Source: Saposhnikovia divaricata (Eukaryota; Streptophyta; Magnoliopsida; Apiales; Apiaceae). From it: 64,000 nt of DNA. The position numbers and the translations under genes were made by a program. Shown piece by piece: positions 10,026-23,344 of the stretch. The notes under the pieces are model-generated. The model saw only the letters and a program-made list of their open reading frames with translations. It searched no databases and was not told where the DNA came from. Each line of letters opens with the position of its first letter. Position 1 is the stretch's first letter. The stretch covers positions 1,178,001-1,242,000 of the forward strand of contig JAZHRN010000137.1 of the NCBI GenBank assembly GCA_036435485.1, given 5' to 3'.

Positions 10026-13000
10026 ATGCAACAGATGAGAATTGCGGTGATCGGAGCGGGCATTAGTGGCCTTGTTTCGGCATATGTTCTAGCGAAAGCT
10101 GGCGTTGATGTGGTACTTTACGAGAAAGAAGGTAGTCTTGGTGGCCATGCTAAGACTGTCACTGTGGACGATGGCGTTGACTTGGACCTTGGTTTCATGG
10201 TGTTCAATCGAGTAACTACTCTTGCCTTTTACTTGTGATTTATTTTTCTTTCACATTTTTCTGAATTTGGTACAATATTTTGCTGATTATACAGTGGTCA
10301 TTGTGTTTGCAACCTAGCCTTATCCGTAAAGATATCAAAATTTATGAAAAATTTCAGTAATTTCAACATTATCTCTATGTTTCGTAGGGTACAAATTATT
10401 CGAGTAGATGTGCATGAGTATTTAAATTCCCGACATTCATCATTTTTTTTGGTAATTATTTTGATGTTTTGAATGTAGTTCAATAATCGTTTTTACACGA
10501 GACAAAACTCAAAAGTTGTAGATGTACAGGAGCGGCCAAAAGGTATGTGAAAGATAATGATAGAACTACAGAAGAGGGCAAGTTGAACCCTACATGACAG
10601 CCTTGAGATTGAAATATGTGGTTGTAGAATCATCTAGTAGTTGTATACAGTTATAAACAAGATTACAAATGAAACAAATTACTCCATTAATTTGATATTA
10701 ATATGGAAGTATCTAGTTGGTAAGCTTTACTCTAATACAAATGATTTGGATTATTAGTCTTCTAATGATAGTAAAATCATCAGAAGACCTTAAAACTAGT
10801 TTTAATCTCTGAATTGGAGAAAAAGACCGCTTAACAAACTGTGATACAAAATATTATTCATCTCATTCGGGTTAGGTGTGGTTCCTTAAGCATTATTTAA
10901 CAAAACTACAAGATTTTTGGTCAGGCGGGACAAGCATACGTAGATCTTACATAAATCTGAGGGGAATCGAACCCTTAACCTTGTTTATACAAGGCAAGGT
11001 CAGTGCCAAATGAGTTAAAACTCATTGGCAAAAGATACATTTTTAAGAAGTAGAAGAAGTTGAACTTGAGTTTATTTATCAATTTTAACATCCGTGAATG
11101 AGTTGAATTTAAACTACACTATATACAAATCGGATTCAAATAAATATTGGTTTGTCTCGATAAAATTTGTGAAGCAACTCAACACATTAGCGAAAAAACT
11201 GATAAAACGACGATTATAAAACCGTCCTTGAATAAACATTCGGAAGCACAATGATAGAGTTTGTATTGAGCCGAACTCGAGACGAACACCAATAATTGAA
11301 CAAATGTAGAGCCAAACTTGAACTGAACACAAAAGTCTCATACATTTCCTCTCGGTTGTTGGCATTGCTATATTTTTACAGTACATGTGTTAGATTCGGT
11401 AAGAGTTGAATAGATGTTTTCTTCATTGATTCAAAATTGGAAGTTTAGGCAGGGAACAGCATACATGGTAGTTGGTACATCCATTATATATGACAATCTA
11501 ATGTGATAAGGGTCAGGATAAGTGGGACCCTTATACAAGAATCTCATGGTGCTGGGCCTGCTGGCCTTGATCACAAGCTTAGATAAATGGCTTATTCACT
11601 AGGGTATTTTCTCTGTTTAATAGTGTAAAAAAATTCCCTTGCTAACGTATGTACATTTTCTTAAAACACGATAATTAAAACTGGCCAATAATTTACAAAC
11701 TTAAAAATTTGGCAACATTTTGAAATTTGGTGTAAAATATGATCACCAGTATGCAATTAATTTACTCAATAATGAATATTGGGGGTCGCAGAGAGTCGAA
11801 CCTGGGACCTGTGCCTGAGCTTTGATACCATGTTATGTAACCAACTCACCCAAAACCTTAAGGTGTTAGAGGGAGGTCTTATATGGATCTTATATTATAT
11901 TCTAATAATATATGATTCATATTATATTTCACAACATGTTGAATCTTTGATAGCTGGTTCCTGGTTCTTCTGTTTAGCTATAGTGATTAATAAACAGGAC
12001 AAACCCAGGAATGTACTTTTGATGCTTCTGTAATATGAATCTTATTGACATTAGATAGAAATGGATGCTTGTATCAAGAAAAATGTTTTCCAGGATGACT
12101 CGAGGATTAGAAAAATGTTTTTCAGGATGACTTGAGGAGTCATCTAGAAATTCTGAAAAAGATTTTTCTCTATACAAGTATATTGCATCATAGTCAAGCA
12201 AACATTAAACATAAGTTCACATATATGACATAGAATGAACGAGGACATGAACTGAGATTGGAGTTTCCGAGACTTTGTATTAGAGTAGGTGATTTTTCTG
12301 TAAGGTTGACAAATCCTGTAGTTGGGGGATTAGGGACTGGGGGCTCACAAGGGACGAATAGTATAGAGGTTTGGGGGCTACCAGGTGTGTTTGTTTGGAA
12401 ATGTTTCAGCCAGTGTGAAGAAATGTCTTCTGGTTTGTTGATGTGCATTAAGATTTGATATTTACATTACGAGTTACCTCCATAATGCACCAACTCTAGC
12501 TATCATTTAATGTGACAGCAAGAAAGTGGTGGTAGCTTTTATCGCTATTGTGTACATTGTTTTCCGTCTGATGTCTTCTTACTCGGGGAAAGTGATTTAA
12601 TGCAGGTCACATATCCAAACATGATGGAGTTCTTTGAGAGTCTTGGAGTTGACATGGAGGTTTCGGACATGTCCTTGTCCGTGAGTTTAGAAAATGGCCG
12701 GGGCTGTGAGTGGGGAAGTCGTGGTGGTTTGTCTGGTCTTTTCTCCCAAAAGAGGAATGCCCTGAATCCGTACTTTTGGCAAATGATACGGGAAATATTC
12801 AAGTTTAAAAATGATGTTATCAGGTATTGTTTCTGTGATTTTCAGTTCTTTCCAAAAAAATAGCGTAGCTAGCGTATGTAAGAACAAAGTGAGTAGAAAT
12901 TATTTGCCCCCTTGAATGTAGGGAAACCCAGAAATAAATTAAGAATGAATGCAACAAAGACCATCTAGTTTAACAAAAATTCTTAATGAATGTAGACTGC

Positions 13001-16000
13001 ACACTGCTATTTAGTTGAACATTTTGAATTCTATTCCTGCAATATGTGCTCTATTTCTTCTTCCGGTATAAAGAGTTCAATTTCTGGAATTAAAATTTTG
13101 TTTATCGTAGTTTAGTTGGCTAGTTCATTAGCTCATTTTTCAAGTGATAATTGTTGCAGATACGTTGAAGATCTTGAAAACAATCCAGATATTGATCGCA
13201 GTGAAACACTGGGTCATTTTATCAGCTCTCATGGTTACTCGGATTTATTTCAAAAAGCATATCTTGTATGACTACCATGACCATGTTCTCTCAAATTCGA
13301 AATATGTTCTAATTATTGTAATAACTTACTGCTAAATATTACAGATCCCGATGTGTTCATCAATTTGGTCTTCTCCTTCAGAAGGAGTGATGAGCTTTTC
13401 TGCCTATGCAATTCTATCCTTTTGCCGCAATCACCATCTACTCCAGGTACTTAATTTGCAAGTTTAGCTCAAAGGTAGTCTAAATTTAACCCATGTCTGA
13501 ACACTACTTTGGAATGTTGCGGAGATATTAAAAGCATTGCTAACAACCTCAACTGTTGGTTTTCCTGCAGCTCTTTGGGCGTCCACAGTGGCTTACTGTA
13601 AGATGTCGATCACATAGCTACGTCAACAAGGTGACATAATATATCAAATTCCTCAATTTTGGAATTAATGATCAAGTTTTCTCGAATGAAAATGTCCTAA
13701 TATTTAATTATAAATCATCTACTACCTGATACTGAAATGGTAAGCGTGGCAATAGGTAAAAGAGGAGCTGATTAGTAGAGGTTGCCAAATATTTAGTGGT
13801 TGCCCAGTACAATCTGTTACAACAGTTGATGGGGGTAAGTGCTTGAGTTCATATTATCAGCTTATGTGATATGGCAACTTATCTTAATGTTTATTTGAAT
13901 CTAAATTTCTTTGTTTTAGGGATTATATATAACTTCATCTTACAGCATTATGCCTTTTAATGTATTGGTCCATTTGGAGCCTTAACATATTTAGGATCCC
14001 ACTGAGTTTAAATTTAACGTAACTGTTTCAGTAGTTCGTTGTATAGTATCAAGCATTTGTCTTTAGATTATACTGCAGGAATCTAATCATGAACATATTG
14101 AATTGAGCAGGTTGTGATGTTATTTGCGAAGATGGATCTCAAACAAGGTACGATGGATGCATAATGGCTGTGCATGCCCCAGATGCTTTGAAAATCTTAG
14201 GACAGGCAACACATGATGAAACAAGAATACTTGGAGCTTTTCAATACGAGTACAGGTATTTCTGTTATGTGCATACAATTTTGTATTTCAATACGGCTCT
14301 ACCTTGGCGTATTGCAGAGTTATGAACTTAGGTACAAATATGAGACGTTTTCTGTCAAAATGCAAGTCATTCTTATATCTTTCTGGCAGTGATATTTATC
14401 TTCATCGTGACACAAATTTAATGCCCAAAAATCCAGCTGCGTGGAGTTCGTGGAACTTTCGTGGAGATGTAAATAATAAAGTTTGCCTCACGTATTGGCT
14501 CAATGTTCTCCAGGTTAGTTGTTCTTGGTGATTCAGAATTTAAAAATGTGTTTCCAAGATTAAAAAAACATGTGTTCAGCCTATTAGTAGACTTGATAAC
14601 TTGATAGGATTCGAGTTTTTAATTCATAACATGTTATCCCAATGTTCAGACAAATTACAAGAAGAAACAGAGCAACAAAAAACAAATTGTTGGATAAGCT
14701 GGTTTCTTCCAGAAGATCTAATTTATAATTTATATTGATAAATGAGAATTGGATTTGACATCCTTTTGATTAAAAAAAAGATTTGGCATCCCTTTAATTT
14801 CTTTTAATCATCAGAATTCTTTATTTTTTCGTTATTGATGATGAATCCACTTCTTGGTTCATGATTAATATTATAGAGTTGCATAATGACAACAAATATC
14901 AAAGAAACAGGTCATTTTTTTATAGTAGAAGTGATTGATAAAATCAATATAATCAAATTCGAGGGATTCCGACATCGTTGAAGACATATTTCCTTATATA
15001 TTGAAATGGTGGTCTTTTATTATAGTGTAATATATGCTGTGTGCAGAACATCAGTCAGAAAGGGTTACCATATCTGGTAACTCTTAATCCCCCAGTTGTA
15101 CCTAATCACACCTTGCTTAAGTGGACAACTGGCCATCCGGTCCCCAATGTTGCCGCATCAAAAGCGTCACTTGAGCTTGATAACATTCAAGGGAAGAGAG
15201 GCATTTGGTTCTGTGGAGCTTACCAAGGTGAGACTGTAGACAAGTGTTTCAGTACTGGTTTAGTAGTACTGTCAACATTGTTCTTTTGGTAGACTGAGTG
15301 AGAAGAGAAAGTGATAAGAGTTTTCTTTTCCTTATTAGAACTGAAAATTGTTGCCTTGATTTTTTCTGTTGCAGTTAATTCCAAAATAGATTGTCAATGT
15401 CACATAAATACATAATCAGTATGAAATATCTCTTATTTTTTTTCAGTGTCATGAAATTTCTGAGCGACTATTCTCATTCCACTTGAGATATCAAAATGAC
15501 TTAAGTTTCTAACATGTATGGGTATATTGGTACTTCTTTCAGGCTATGGATTCCATGAGGATGGATTAAAGGTATGGTAATTTTAAAAAGAAATTGTCTG
15601 CGTATCTTTTTTGCATAATATGTAACAACCGTACAAGTTCACTGCAACTAATAGTAAAATAATAAATGGGGGTTACGCGTAAGCTTATGGATAGCTTTGG
15701 GGTGTCAGAAATATTTCTAAAGTCTAGTGGTGATGATGTGAGTTTTTTGTAGCAAGATGATTGCTGACTATAAAAGTTTGGTGAAAAGAGGGCCTCTGAT
15801 TCTCTTTAATACCGGAACATTACTTTATAATCCCTTTTTTTGTAACACGGTTGTAGTGTTGTTTGAGATGTAATCAAACAATAAAATAATGTAAAAAATA
15901 GTGTCAACCCGATTCAAGACGATGGTTGCCTGAATGTAATCAACGGTAATTATTGCTAACAGTGGATTGAAAATGCAGGCTGGTATGGTTGCTGCAAACA

Positions 16001-19000
16001 GTATAATCAGAAAGAATTCTACTCTCTTAAGAAATCCCAAGCATATGGTTCTTTCCACGTTAGAATCCGGGGCACGCCACTTTGTCACTAGGTTCCTTGG
16101 AAGCTATATCACTACCGGCTGTTTAATGTGAGTTGCTAATAATGATTTCAATAGTTTTCTGCTGGTGGAATATCAAAGTATGATTTTCATGATATTATCA
16201 TTTCCCTTGTTATATTTATGCCCACTTAAAAGGTTGAATGTTGCATATACTTGTGTTCTAAATTCTGGTTTCTCATTACAATCATTCTCTTTTTTTTTTT
16301 TTCTCAATTTTCTAACATATCAATTATATGAAGATACCCTGATTTTGTTTAGCTGATTTGCTGCTGCAGCTTATTGGAAGAAGGAGGTACAGTTTTCACA
16401 TTTGAAGGGACTGCAAAGAAAAGTTCTCTGAAGGTTTATCTAAGAGTTCACAGTCCTCAGTTTTATTGGAAGGTATACAGATTTTAACTTTGGTACTTGT
16501 GCAGAGATGTATAATTTAAAAGTATGATTAGAGATTATTAAGATGTTTGAATAATTATTACTGAAAATTGTCAGATTTCTCACACAGATATTTGTTTTGC
16601 AAGATTAATAGTCAGACCTCGGGCGTAGATTACTGTTTTGCAATAACTTTTGTCAAATTTATCTCTTCTTTTATATTCTGCATGTGGCAAAAAAATCGAC
16701 AGATTGTCACACAGGCTGATTTAGGCCTTGCGGATGCCTACATTAATGGCGACTTTTCATTTGTTGACAAGAAAGAAGGTCTACTGAATCTCTTTATGGT
16801 AAGAAAAGTAGTCTACAGTTAAATTTCATGTCTTCCCAATTTATATTTGCCTTGATGGAATCTACGCTGCAGATTTTTATCGCCAACAGAGATTTGAAAA
16901 CTTCCGTGTCAAGAAAAAACCAAAGGTATTATTTCTAATTAAAAACCATTGTTAAATGTTACTATTAAGTATTAATTACTACGGAGTATTAATACTTCAG
17001 TGCGTACTTTGGTTTTTGAAGGGGCTGGTGGACACCAATGTTTTTAACCGCAGGAATAGCATCTGCCAAATATTTTTTTCGTCATGTTTCAAGGCAAAAC
17101 ACTCTTACTCAAGCTCGCAGGAACATCTCTCGTCATTATGACCTGGTCCGTGATTCAATTGGAACCTGCAATTTTCTTCTTGCTACAAGATAACAATTTG
17201 TAAAAACATATATAGGGCTAGCATAAATTAAGGCACTATTTAGCTGACAAATTGTCTTTGTGTTCATGTTCCAGTCGAATGAACTTTTTGGTCTATTCTT
17301 AGATGAAACAATGACTTACTCATGTGCAAAATTTAAGGTTAGATTCTATCATCCGTTTGTTCAGACAGCAAATGTAAATTTATCTTCAACATTGCCATTA
17401 CATATTCATGTTTTGCTCATTTGTCTAAAAGATGGAGGGTGAAGACTTAAAAACTGCACAGCAGAGAAAAATCTCTATGCTAATTGAGAAGGTCAGTCTT
17501 AAAGTTATAATCCCCTAGAGCCATTTTGTGTAAATGCATAGATTGTACATCTATATTGAAACATCTGCTTATAGTCCTACCTTCAAATTGATTCAGGCAA
17601 AAGTTAAGAAGGAGCATGAAGTTCTGGAGATTGGGTGTGGATGGGGAAGTTTAGCAATAGAAATTGTCAAGCGAACTGGATGTAAATACACCGGCATTAC
17701 CCTTTCCGAGGAGCAACTAAGATATGCAGAAATGAAAGTAAAGGAAGCAGGACTTCAGGTACTATATTTGACAAAAATCAACCTTCATGTATACCTATAC
17801 ACATTAGCTTACTCATTTATATGATTACACATACCAACTTTATTTTCAGAACAACATAAAGTTTCTTCTGTGCGACTATCGCCAACTGCAAGAAACCAAT
17901 AAATTTGATCGTATTATATCCTGGTAAGTTCATTGAAACATAAACTTGACCTCAACTTCATATGCTATGAATTTATATATATAATTAACCAAATATCACT
18001 TGCAGTGAGATGTTAGAAGCTGTTGGCCATGAATACATGGAGGAATTTTTTGGTTGCTGTGAATCATTATTGGCAGAGAATGGGATATTTGTTCTTCAGG
18101 TATCAGCCACATGCGCATATAACTAATAATCAAAACAAAACCATTTGTACCTGAACTCATGCTTTTGCAACTCAAAACTATTTCCAGTTCATATCAATAC
18201 CAGATGAGCGATATGATGAGTACAGACGAAGTTCTGACTTTATTAAAGAGTATATATTTCCTGGTGGATGTCTGCCTTCGCTCAGTAGAGTCACATCAGC
18301 CATGGCAGCTTCATCCAGGCTATGGTAAGAGTCCAAGTTAATTTTGCACCTGATCTTTTAGATGTTTTTTTTTTTTAAAAAGCCTGAACAATTTTAGAAA
18401 TCACAATACAAATGCAGTGTGGAACATGTCGAAAACATGGGGATCCATTACTACCAGACTCTCAGGTGTTGGAGAACAAACTTCTTGGGAAAACAAAGGT
18501 GTGCTTAATCTCATCATGAAGATTGTATAAATTAAGAGCAAAACTATGCCAGAAACATAAAAGAAGTTGTATTTTTGTCATTATTAGCTATAACTATTGT
18601 TGGGTATTTTTAGCAAAAAAAAGAAAGTATTGTTGGGTATATAATGTAGAAGTCTGAAATTGTTTAATGCTTTTTTAACTAGCAAAATTCTTGCTCTGGG
18701 GTTTGACCAAAAGTTCATTCGTACCTGGGAATATTATTTTGATTATTGCGCAGCTGGTTTCAAGACTCACACACTCGGAAATTATCAGGTATTTTTATGG
18801 AGAAGTTACATTATAGAAAATTTGTACAAACAAATCGACGCTCAAGTTATAGGAGCCTGATTTATATATGTTCAATACTTGATTAGCATACTCTTGATTT
18901 TATAAAATTGAAGTTCTAAAATATATCTGAAATCACAGTAAAAGAATACGGTATTTCTTTCCATCTGATTTGTATCTGCTGAATGCAAGAATTGTGCATG

Positions 19001-19089
19001 CTCTAAAACTGCAGGTTGTTTTCTCCCGTCCTGGCAATGTTGGCGCTCTAGGTAATCCATACATAGCCATACCTTCAGTGGAACATTGA
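10026..19089 (+). CDS. Two-domain cyclopropane-fatty-acyl-phospholipid synthase (FAD oxidase-like + SAM methyltransferase), 24 exons, 868 aa
   Basis: Exons: 10026-10211, 12606-12823, 13160-13265, 13345-13446, 13571-13630, 13756-13834, 14111-14255, 14390-14513, 15047-15227, 15543-15571, 15979-16127, 16370-16472, 16703-16798, 16873-16925, 17022-17145, 17275-17337, 17432-17491, 17597-17758, 17850-17923, 18006-18099, 18188-18324, 18418-18498, 18683-18788, 19015-19089; all GT-AG, 2607 nt, frame kept throughout. The N-terminal half is an FAD-binding amine-oxidase-like domain (GAGISG near residue 10, then LGGHAKTV). The C-terminal half is the CFA synthase: SAM motif VLEIGCGWGS (about residues 635-644), ITLSEEQ, CEMLEAVGHE, DYCAAGF. 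It transfers a methylene group from S-adenosylmethionine to an acyl double bond of membrane phospholipids. Fusion and length match plant CPA-FAS proteins. The start is the first ATG in frame before MRIAVIGAG. No disabling change seen. Confidence 0.95.
10920..11030 (-). repeat. tRNA-derived SINE-like fragment in intron 1 of the CFA synthase
   Basis: On the minus strand TAACTCATTTGGC resembles an A box and GGGTTCGATTCCCC is a good B box about 40 nt downstream. There is no full cloverleaf. It lies in the 2.4-kb first intron, antisense to the gene. Confidence 0.4.
11819..11936 (-). mobile_element. TRIM-like solo LTR with primer-binding site, in intron 1 of the CFA synthase
   Basis: Read on the minus strand, a segment of about 106 bp starts TGTTGTGAAATATAATATG, ends GGTTACATAACA and is followed directly by TGGTATCAAAGC, the plant initiator-Met tRNA primer-binding sequence. 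TG...CA ends plus PBS mark a short LTR. No second LTR was found nearby, so this is a truncated remnant. Ends are inferred. Confidence 0.5.
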
Positions 19090-21004
19090 AGTCCTCAGTG
19101 AAAATCATTAAAGTATACCACTGGTTGCACCTTATTGATGATAGAACCGACATCTTACATGTCAAGAGCAATTAAATTGTAGATTCTTGATTTCCTTCTT
19201 TTAGGTTGATATAAATAAGGTAATCATTATATACTCTGGCCATATCTAGAAGAAATGCTAGGATTTGAGATTAATTTTTTTATCACTATTGCAAGTGAAG
19301 AGTGGAGGGGAGATTTGGGCATTACAGGGATCAAACCTAATACATTTTTTGTGTACACTGTTCTTCAATTTATCTCATTGATGTAATTCAATTTATCTCA
19401 TTGATAAGTTGTATTACTGTCCCTGTTACTGTACTACGACACTGGTAATTTCCTTGAAACAATGCCCAATTAAATGTCTATGGAAAATCTTGATTATACT
19501 TTTCCACATAACAGACAAGGTCTGGTACTGAAATGTGATGTTGCATTTACCAAAATCTGTCTACTTATTGTTTTTAATTATCAGATTTGGAGAAGACAAC
19601 CTACTAATATATTTGTTCATATTTTCAATTAAAGTTTACCATGAAAAAGTCTACAAAATTGCAGAGATGCAAGAATTCTGATGTTCAAAGCCAGAATTAC
19701 TCGTCGTGATAAAGACAAAAATGAGACATATATATAAGATCAGCATATCAAGATAACATCAATACATTCATTTGCCTCGGCACCTTTTAGTGTATCTTGA
19801 TCAGCACTAGTTAAGAAAATCTCTTTGGGATGGAAGGATCAGGAGTATGGTGAGAGGCTGAGAGCTCCTTGTTAGCCTCAACTGGCTTATTTTTTTAGTT
19901 TAACTAGAATATGTGAACTGATATGTATTTTTTTCCAGAATGTTGAACCGCTTGATCAAAATTATCAAATAATCAAATGTATAATATATTGCGCTACCTC
20001 ACTCTACTAGTTTTGTCTCATCATCAAAGCCGCTGTGCATCTCTAATGTTCTTCCTCTATTGTAGGACAAAATCATATTCCAAGAACTTATAAGTCATGA
20101 TCAAGAAAGGTAAACCAATGTAACTCCCATTTTAGTAGCCTTAATTTTCCGGTGTCTAGAACTCCCATTTCCAGTAGGATGGTGTCTTCAGTAATATTCA
20201 TCAGAGTAGGTCTTCTGTACTACTTTGCATTCCACGTGAGTTTGCTAAATTTGTCTCGTTTGTAAACCTATCTCATAGCACCAGAATCATGATTAAATTA
20301 AACACTGAGAAACATGTTTGCCATGAGAACTTGCTCATATCCGAGTCCACTGTTATCTGTTATGTGTCTACCTTCTCCTTGGAAACAAAAGTTCACTTTA
20401 AAAGAACATGTAGTAGCAGTTGGAGTTCCAAATCTGGTTGTCCAAGATTAAGTAAAATCAGCTCGAAGCAGTCTACATAATCTGGATTTGCCATATTCTT
20501 TTTAACTTTTACATAATAAAATTTCAAAATTCTAATTTAATTCTGCACAAGATTCCCAGTACTAGCCTCGTTAACCACCCCTCCAGTCAGACGAATCTTG
20601 ATTGTTGAATTATTTCGTGGTTTCATCTTCTCCGAGAATTTACCCTTCTCCGAGGAAGAACCGAAATCATAAGGCCTCATTTCCCACCATTACGGCATAT
20701 GTAATATATTCTCTCTACAAAAGAAAAAATGTTTGAGAAGGTTTTGGTGTAAATAAAAAGAAATATAATAACAAATCCTAAGAAAATAAAACCATGTACT
20801 TTAGTTGACCCCATCCGTGTGCAATATTTTGTTTGCCAACTAAGTTGGCCCTAGTGATGGATTGACCCTAGTCATCTGCCATAGAATAAGATCACAGCCA
20901 AGCAAGTTGGTCAGATAACTTATCTCCCTTGATCAAGCCAATATAACTTGTAGAAAAGAAGGCTATTTTAAACCACATAAAATTCTCCTGAAAACAGGTC
21001 ATTA
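19090..21004. other. Intergenic DNA between the CFA synthase and NLR copy 1
   Basis: No coiled-coil-coding exon for the adjacent NLR and no other gene is recognised. The first few hundred bases should hold the synthase 3' UTR. An AG-bounded pyrimidine-poor site just before 21005 could be a splice acceptor but has no identified partner exon. Confidence 0.4.
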
Positions 21005-23344
21005 ATGGAACCTTCTAACCGCAGTTTAAGAAAAATGGGGAGTCAGGATGATGCAGGAATAACAACTGTGGTTGGTTTTGATGATGATGCAAGGATGCTG
21101 GTGGAGAAACTTATGGGAGGGAAAAAGCAGCTTCAGATTATCTCTGTTGTTGGTATGGCTGGACTAGGAAAGACAACTTTGGTTAAGAGGATCTTTAATG
21201 AACCTTCAATCGTATATCACTTCTATGTACGTGCCTGGACAAGTGTCACACAAGAGCCTAAAAAGAGTAATCTTTTATCTAGCATCTTAAAATCAGGTTT
21301 TAATGCTGAGACTGAGAATTGCAGCGATATGGAGTTAAGTTTAAATCTGAAGCAAAGGCTGAGCGGTCAGAGATATCTAGTAGTCATGGATGACATATGG
21401 GATTTTAAGGACTGGAACGATTTGATGTTGTGTTTTCCAGATAACAATGTGGGAAGTAGAATAGTGATCACAAGTCGACTTGCAAATCTGCCTCTACAGG
21501 TCCAGTATCAGCATCCTTTGCGTTTCTTAACTGAGAAAGAAAGCTGGGATTTACTTCAGTACAAGGTGTTTCTCAAAGAAAAATGTCCTTCGTCTTTGAC
21601 TGAGATTGGGGCACATATAGCTAGAAAATGTCAGGGGCTGCCACTTTCAATTGTGGTGATAGCTGGGATTCTTGCAAGTGACACGACACTAAGCTGGTGG
21701 AGTCAAGTTGCCCATGGTATGAGCTCTATCGCTAGTAATGCCCCAGAGAAATACATGGAAACGCTAGAGCTGAGTTACAACCATTTGCCAAATCACCTGA
21801 AACCATGTTTCCTCTACTTTGCAGCATTCCCAGAGGACTACGAGATACCTGCGTGGAAGTTAATTTTGTTATGGGTGTCTGAAGGATTCATTAAAATTCA
21901 AAACTCAGAAACAAATTTGGAGGAGAAGGGAAAATATTTGGAGGAGGTAGCAGCATGTTACTTGAACGATCTGATTTCAAGAAGTCTGGTAATAATTTCT
22001 AAGCGCAGGTCCAATGGTGGAATTAAAGCGTGTATTGTTCATGACGCCTTGCGTGAATTGTGTATTAAAAAAGCAGTTGAGGCGAATTTTTTGCATCAAA
22101 TGCCAATGTACGAACATTTTGATTATGAACTAGAAGCTTGTACAACAATTCTGGTACAAAGACTTCACTCTCAAGAAGTAGACGAGGAGAATTTCATTAG
22201 GCAACTGAGGAGGTACTTTTATCCTGGAACTCTTTTTTATCCAAATGTTCAAACGATATTGTGTTGCAATGGATCGGGTAACTCTTATGCAAATATAAGG
22301 TACCAGAATTACCATCTGTTTGATTTTCTCAGGGTATTCAAATATCTCAGTGTGATGGATTTATCTGGTAGTATTGGACTATCTAACATTCCCATTGTGA
22401 TTGGATCTCTGTTAAAATTAAGGTATTTAGCACTTTGCATCAAGGCCGGAGATAACCATCCAGATGAAAAAGGCATTTTATCCGAGTTAATATACAGACT
22501 CAAATATCTAGAAACTCTTATTGTTGATAACAGAAATAGAAATTTTATTCGTGTACCAAAAGTAAACTGGATGTCGGATAAGCTGAGACATCTTATCCTA
22601 AAAGGAAACATATATAACCACCTATATCCATCATCACAACTGCCCAGGAACACAACTGTAGATCCAATAGAACCCTGCTCAAGTCTCCCACACTTGCAAA
22701 CTCTTTTGCACCGGTCTGAACTTTACCACTACAGGGATATCTTGTTAATTACTGGAAATCTGCGAAAGCTGGGCATCAAAGCACCACTGTATCCTTCACC
22801 TTCTTCATGCACAATGTTGGAGATTCCAAATCTCGATAAATTAGAACATCTTGAAAATTTGAGTTTGCAGAACGAATCCTTAGTGTTCAAGTATACATAT
22901 AAGGAGTTGTCGAGCCCAAATATGTTTCCATCAACACTGAAGAAGCTCACACTGGTATCTACTTATTTGAAATGGGACGAAATGCAGAAAATTGGAATGC
23001 TGCCGAACCTTGAAGTTCTCAAATTACAGTTTGATGCATTCTGTGGTGAACACTGGGAAACAAGTGATGGTGGGTTCCGTCAACTCAAACACTTGGCATT
23101 TAAGTTCATCAAAATTTTTCAATGGAGTGCTTATACTGAACAATTTCCAAACCTTCAGCACTTAAAGTTGGAAGGCTGTTATCAACTTAAAGAGATTCCT
23201 ATTGGTATAGGAGATATATACAGCTTGGAGATGATTGAGATAAGGAATTGTAACCCGACTGTCGTGCAGTCTGCACATGAAATTAAGGAAGATCAACTGA
23301 ACAAAGGGAATGATATGTTGAAGATATCAGTTTTCCAAGCATAA
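21005..23344 (+). CDS. NLR immune receptor copy 1 (NB-ARC-LRR, R1-like), 779 aa, no coiled coil seen
   Basis: A single open frame. It starts only about 45 residues before the P-loop GMAGLGKTT (residues 50-58, invariant Lys56). Further NB-ARC motifs in order: kinase-2 YLVVMDDIWD, RNBS-B GSRIVITSR, GLPL CQGLPLSIVV, RNBS-D CFLYFAAFPEDYEIPAWKL, and the MHD-type motif VHDALREL. The C-terminal half is an irregular LRR domain (LRYLALCIKAG, LKKLTLVSTYL, LEVLKLQFDAFCGEHWE, LQHLKLEGCYQLKEIP). The family is the R1/late-blight-like CNL class of intracellular receptors, whose members normally carry an Rx-type N-terminal domain; none is visible here or in the 1.9 kb upstream. It may be a natural NB-LRR truncation, or the start exon may be far away. 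Both essential nucleotide-binding motifs are intact. Confidence 0.9.
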   Translation: MEPSNRSLRKMGSQDDAGITTVVGFDDDARMLVEKLMGGKKQLQIISVVGMAGLGKTTLVKRIFNEPSIVYHFYVRAWTSVTQEPKKSNLLSSILKSGFNAETENCSDMELSLNLKQRLSGQRYLVVMDDIWDFKDWNDLMLCFPDNNVGSRIVITSRLANLPLQVQYQHPLRFLTEKESWDLLQYKVFLKEKCPSSLTEIGAHIARKCQGLPLSIVVIAGILASDTTLSWWSQVAHGMSSIASNAPEKYMETLELSYNHLPNHLKPCFLYFAAFPEDYEIPAWKLILLWVSEGFIKIQNSETNLEEKGKYLEEVAACYLNDLISRSLVIISKRRSNGGIKACIVHDALRELCIKKAVEANFLHQMPMYEHFDYELEACTTILVQRLHSQEVDEENFIRQLRRYFYPGTLFYPNVQTILCCNGSGNSYANIRYQNYHLFDFLRVFKYLSVMDLSGSIGLSNIPIVIGSLLKLRYLALCIKAGDNHPDEKGILSELIYRLKYLETLIVDNRNRNFIRVPKVNWMSDKLRHLILKGNIYNHLYPSSQLPRNTTVDPIEPCSSLPHLQTLLHRSELYHYRDILLITGNLRKLGIKAPLYPSPSSCTMLEIPNLDKLEHLENLSLQNESLVFKYTYKELSSPNMFPSTLKKLTLVSTYLKWDEMQKIGMLPNLEVLKLQFDAFCGEHWETSDGGFRQLKHLAFKFIKIFQWSAYTEQFPNLQHLKLEGCYQLKEIPIGIGDIYSLEMIEIRNCNPTVVQSAHEIKEDQLNKGNDMLKISVFQA

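Noticed and set aside
20289..20480. Possible N-terminal exon for NLR copy 1
   Set aside because: The peptide has no coiled-coil or Rx-domain features and no supported splice junction to 21005.
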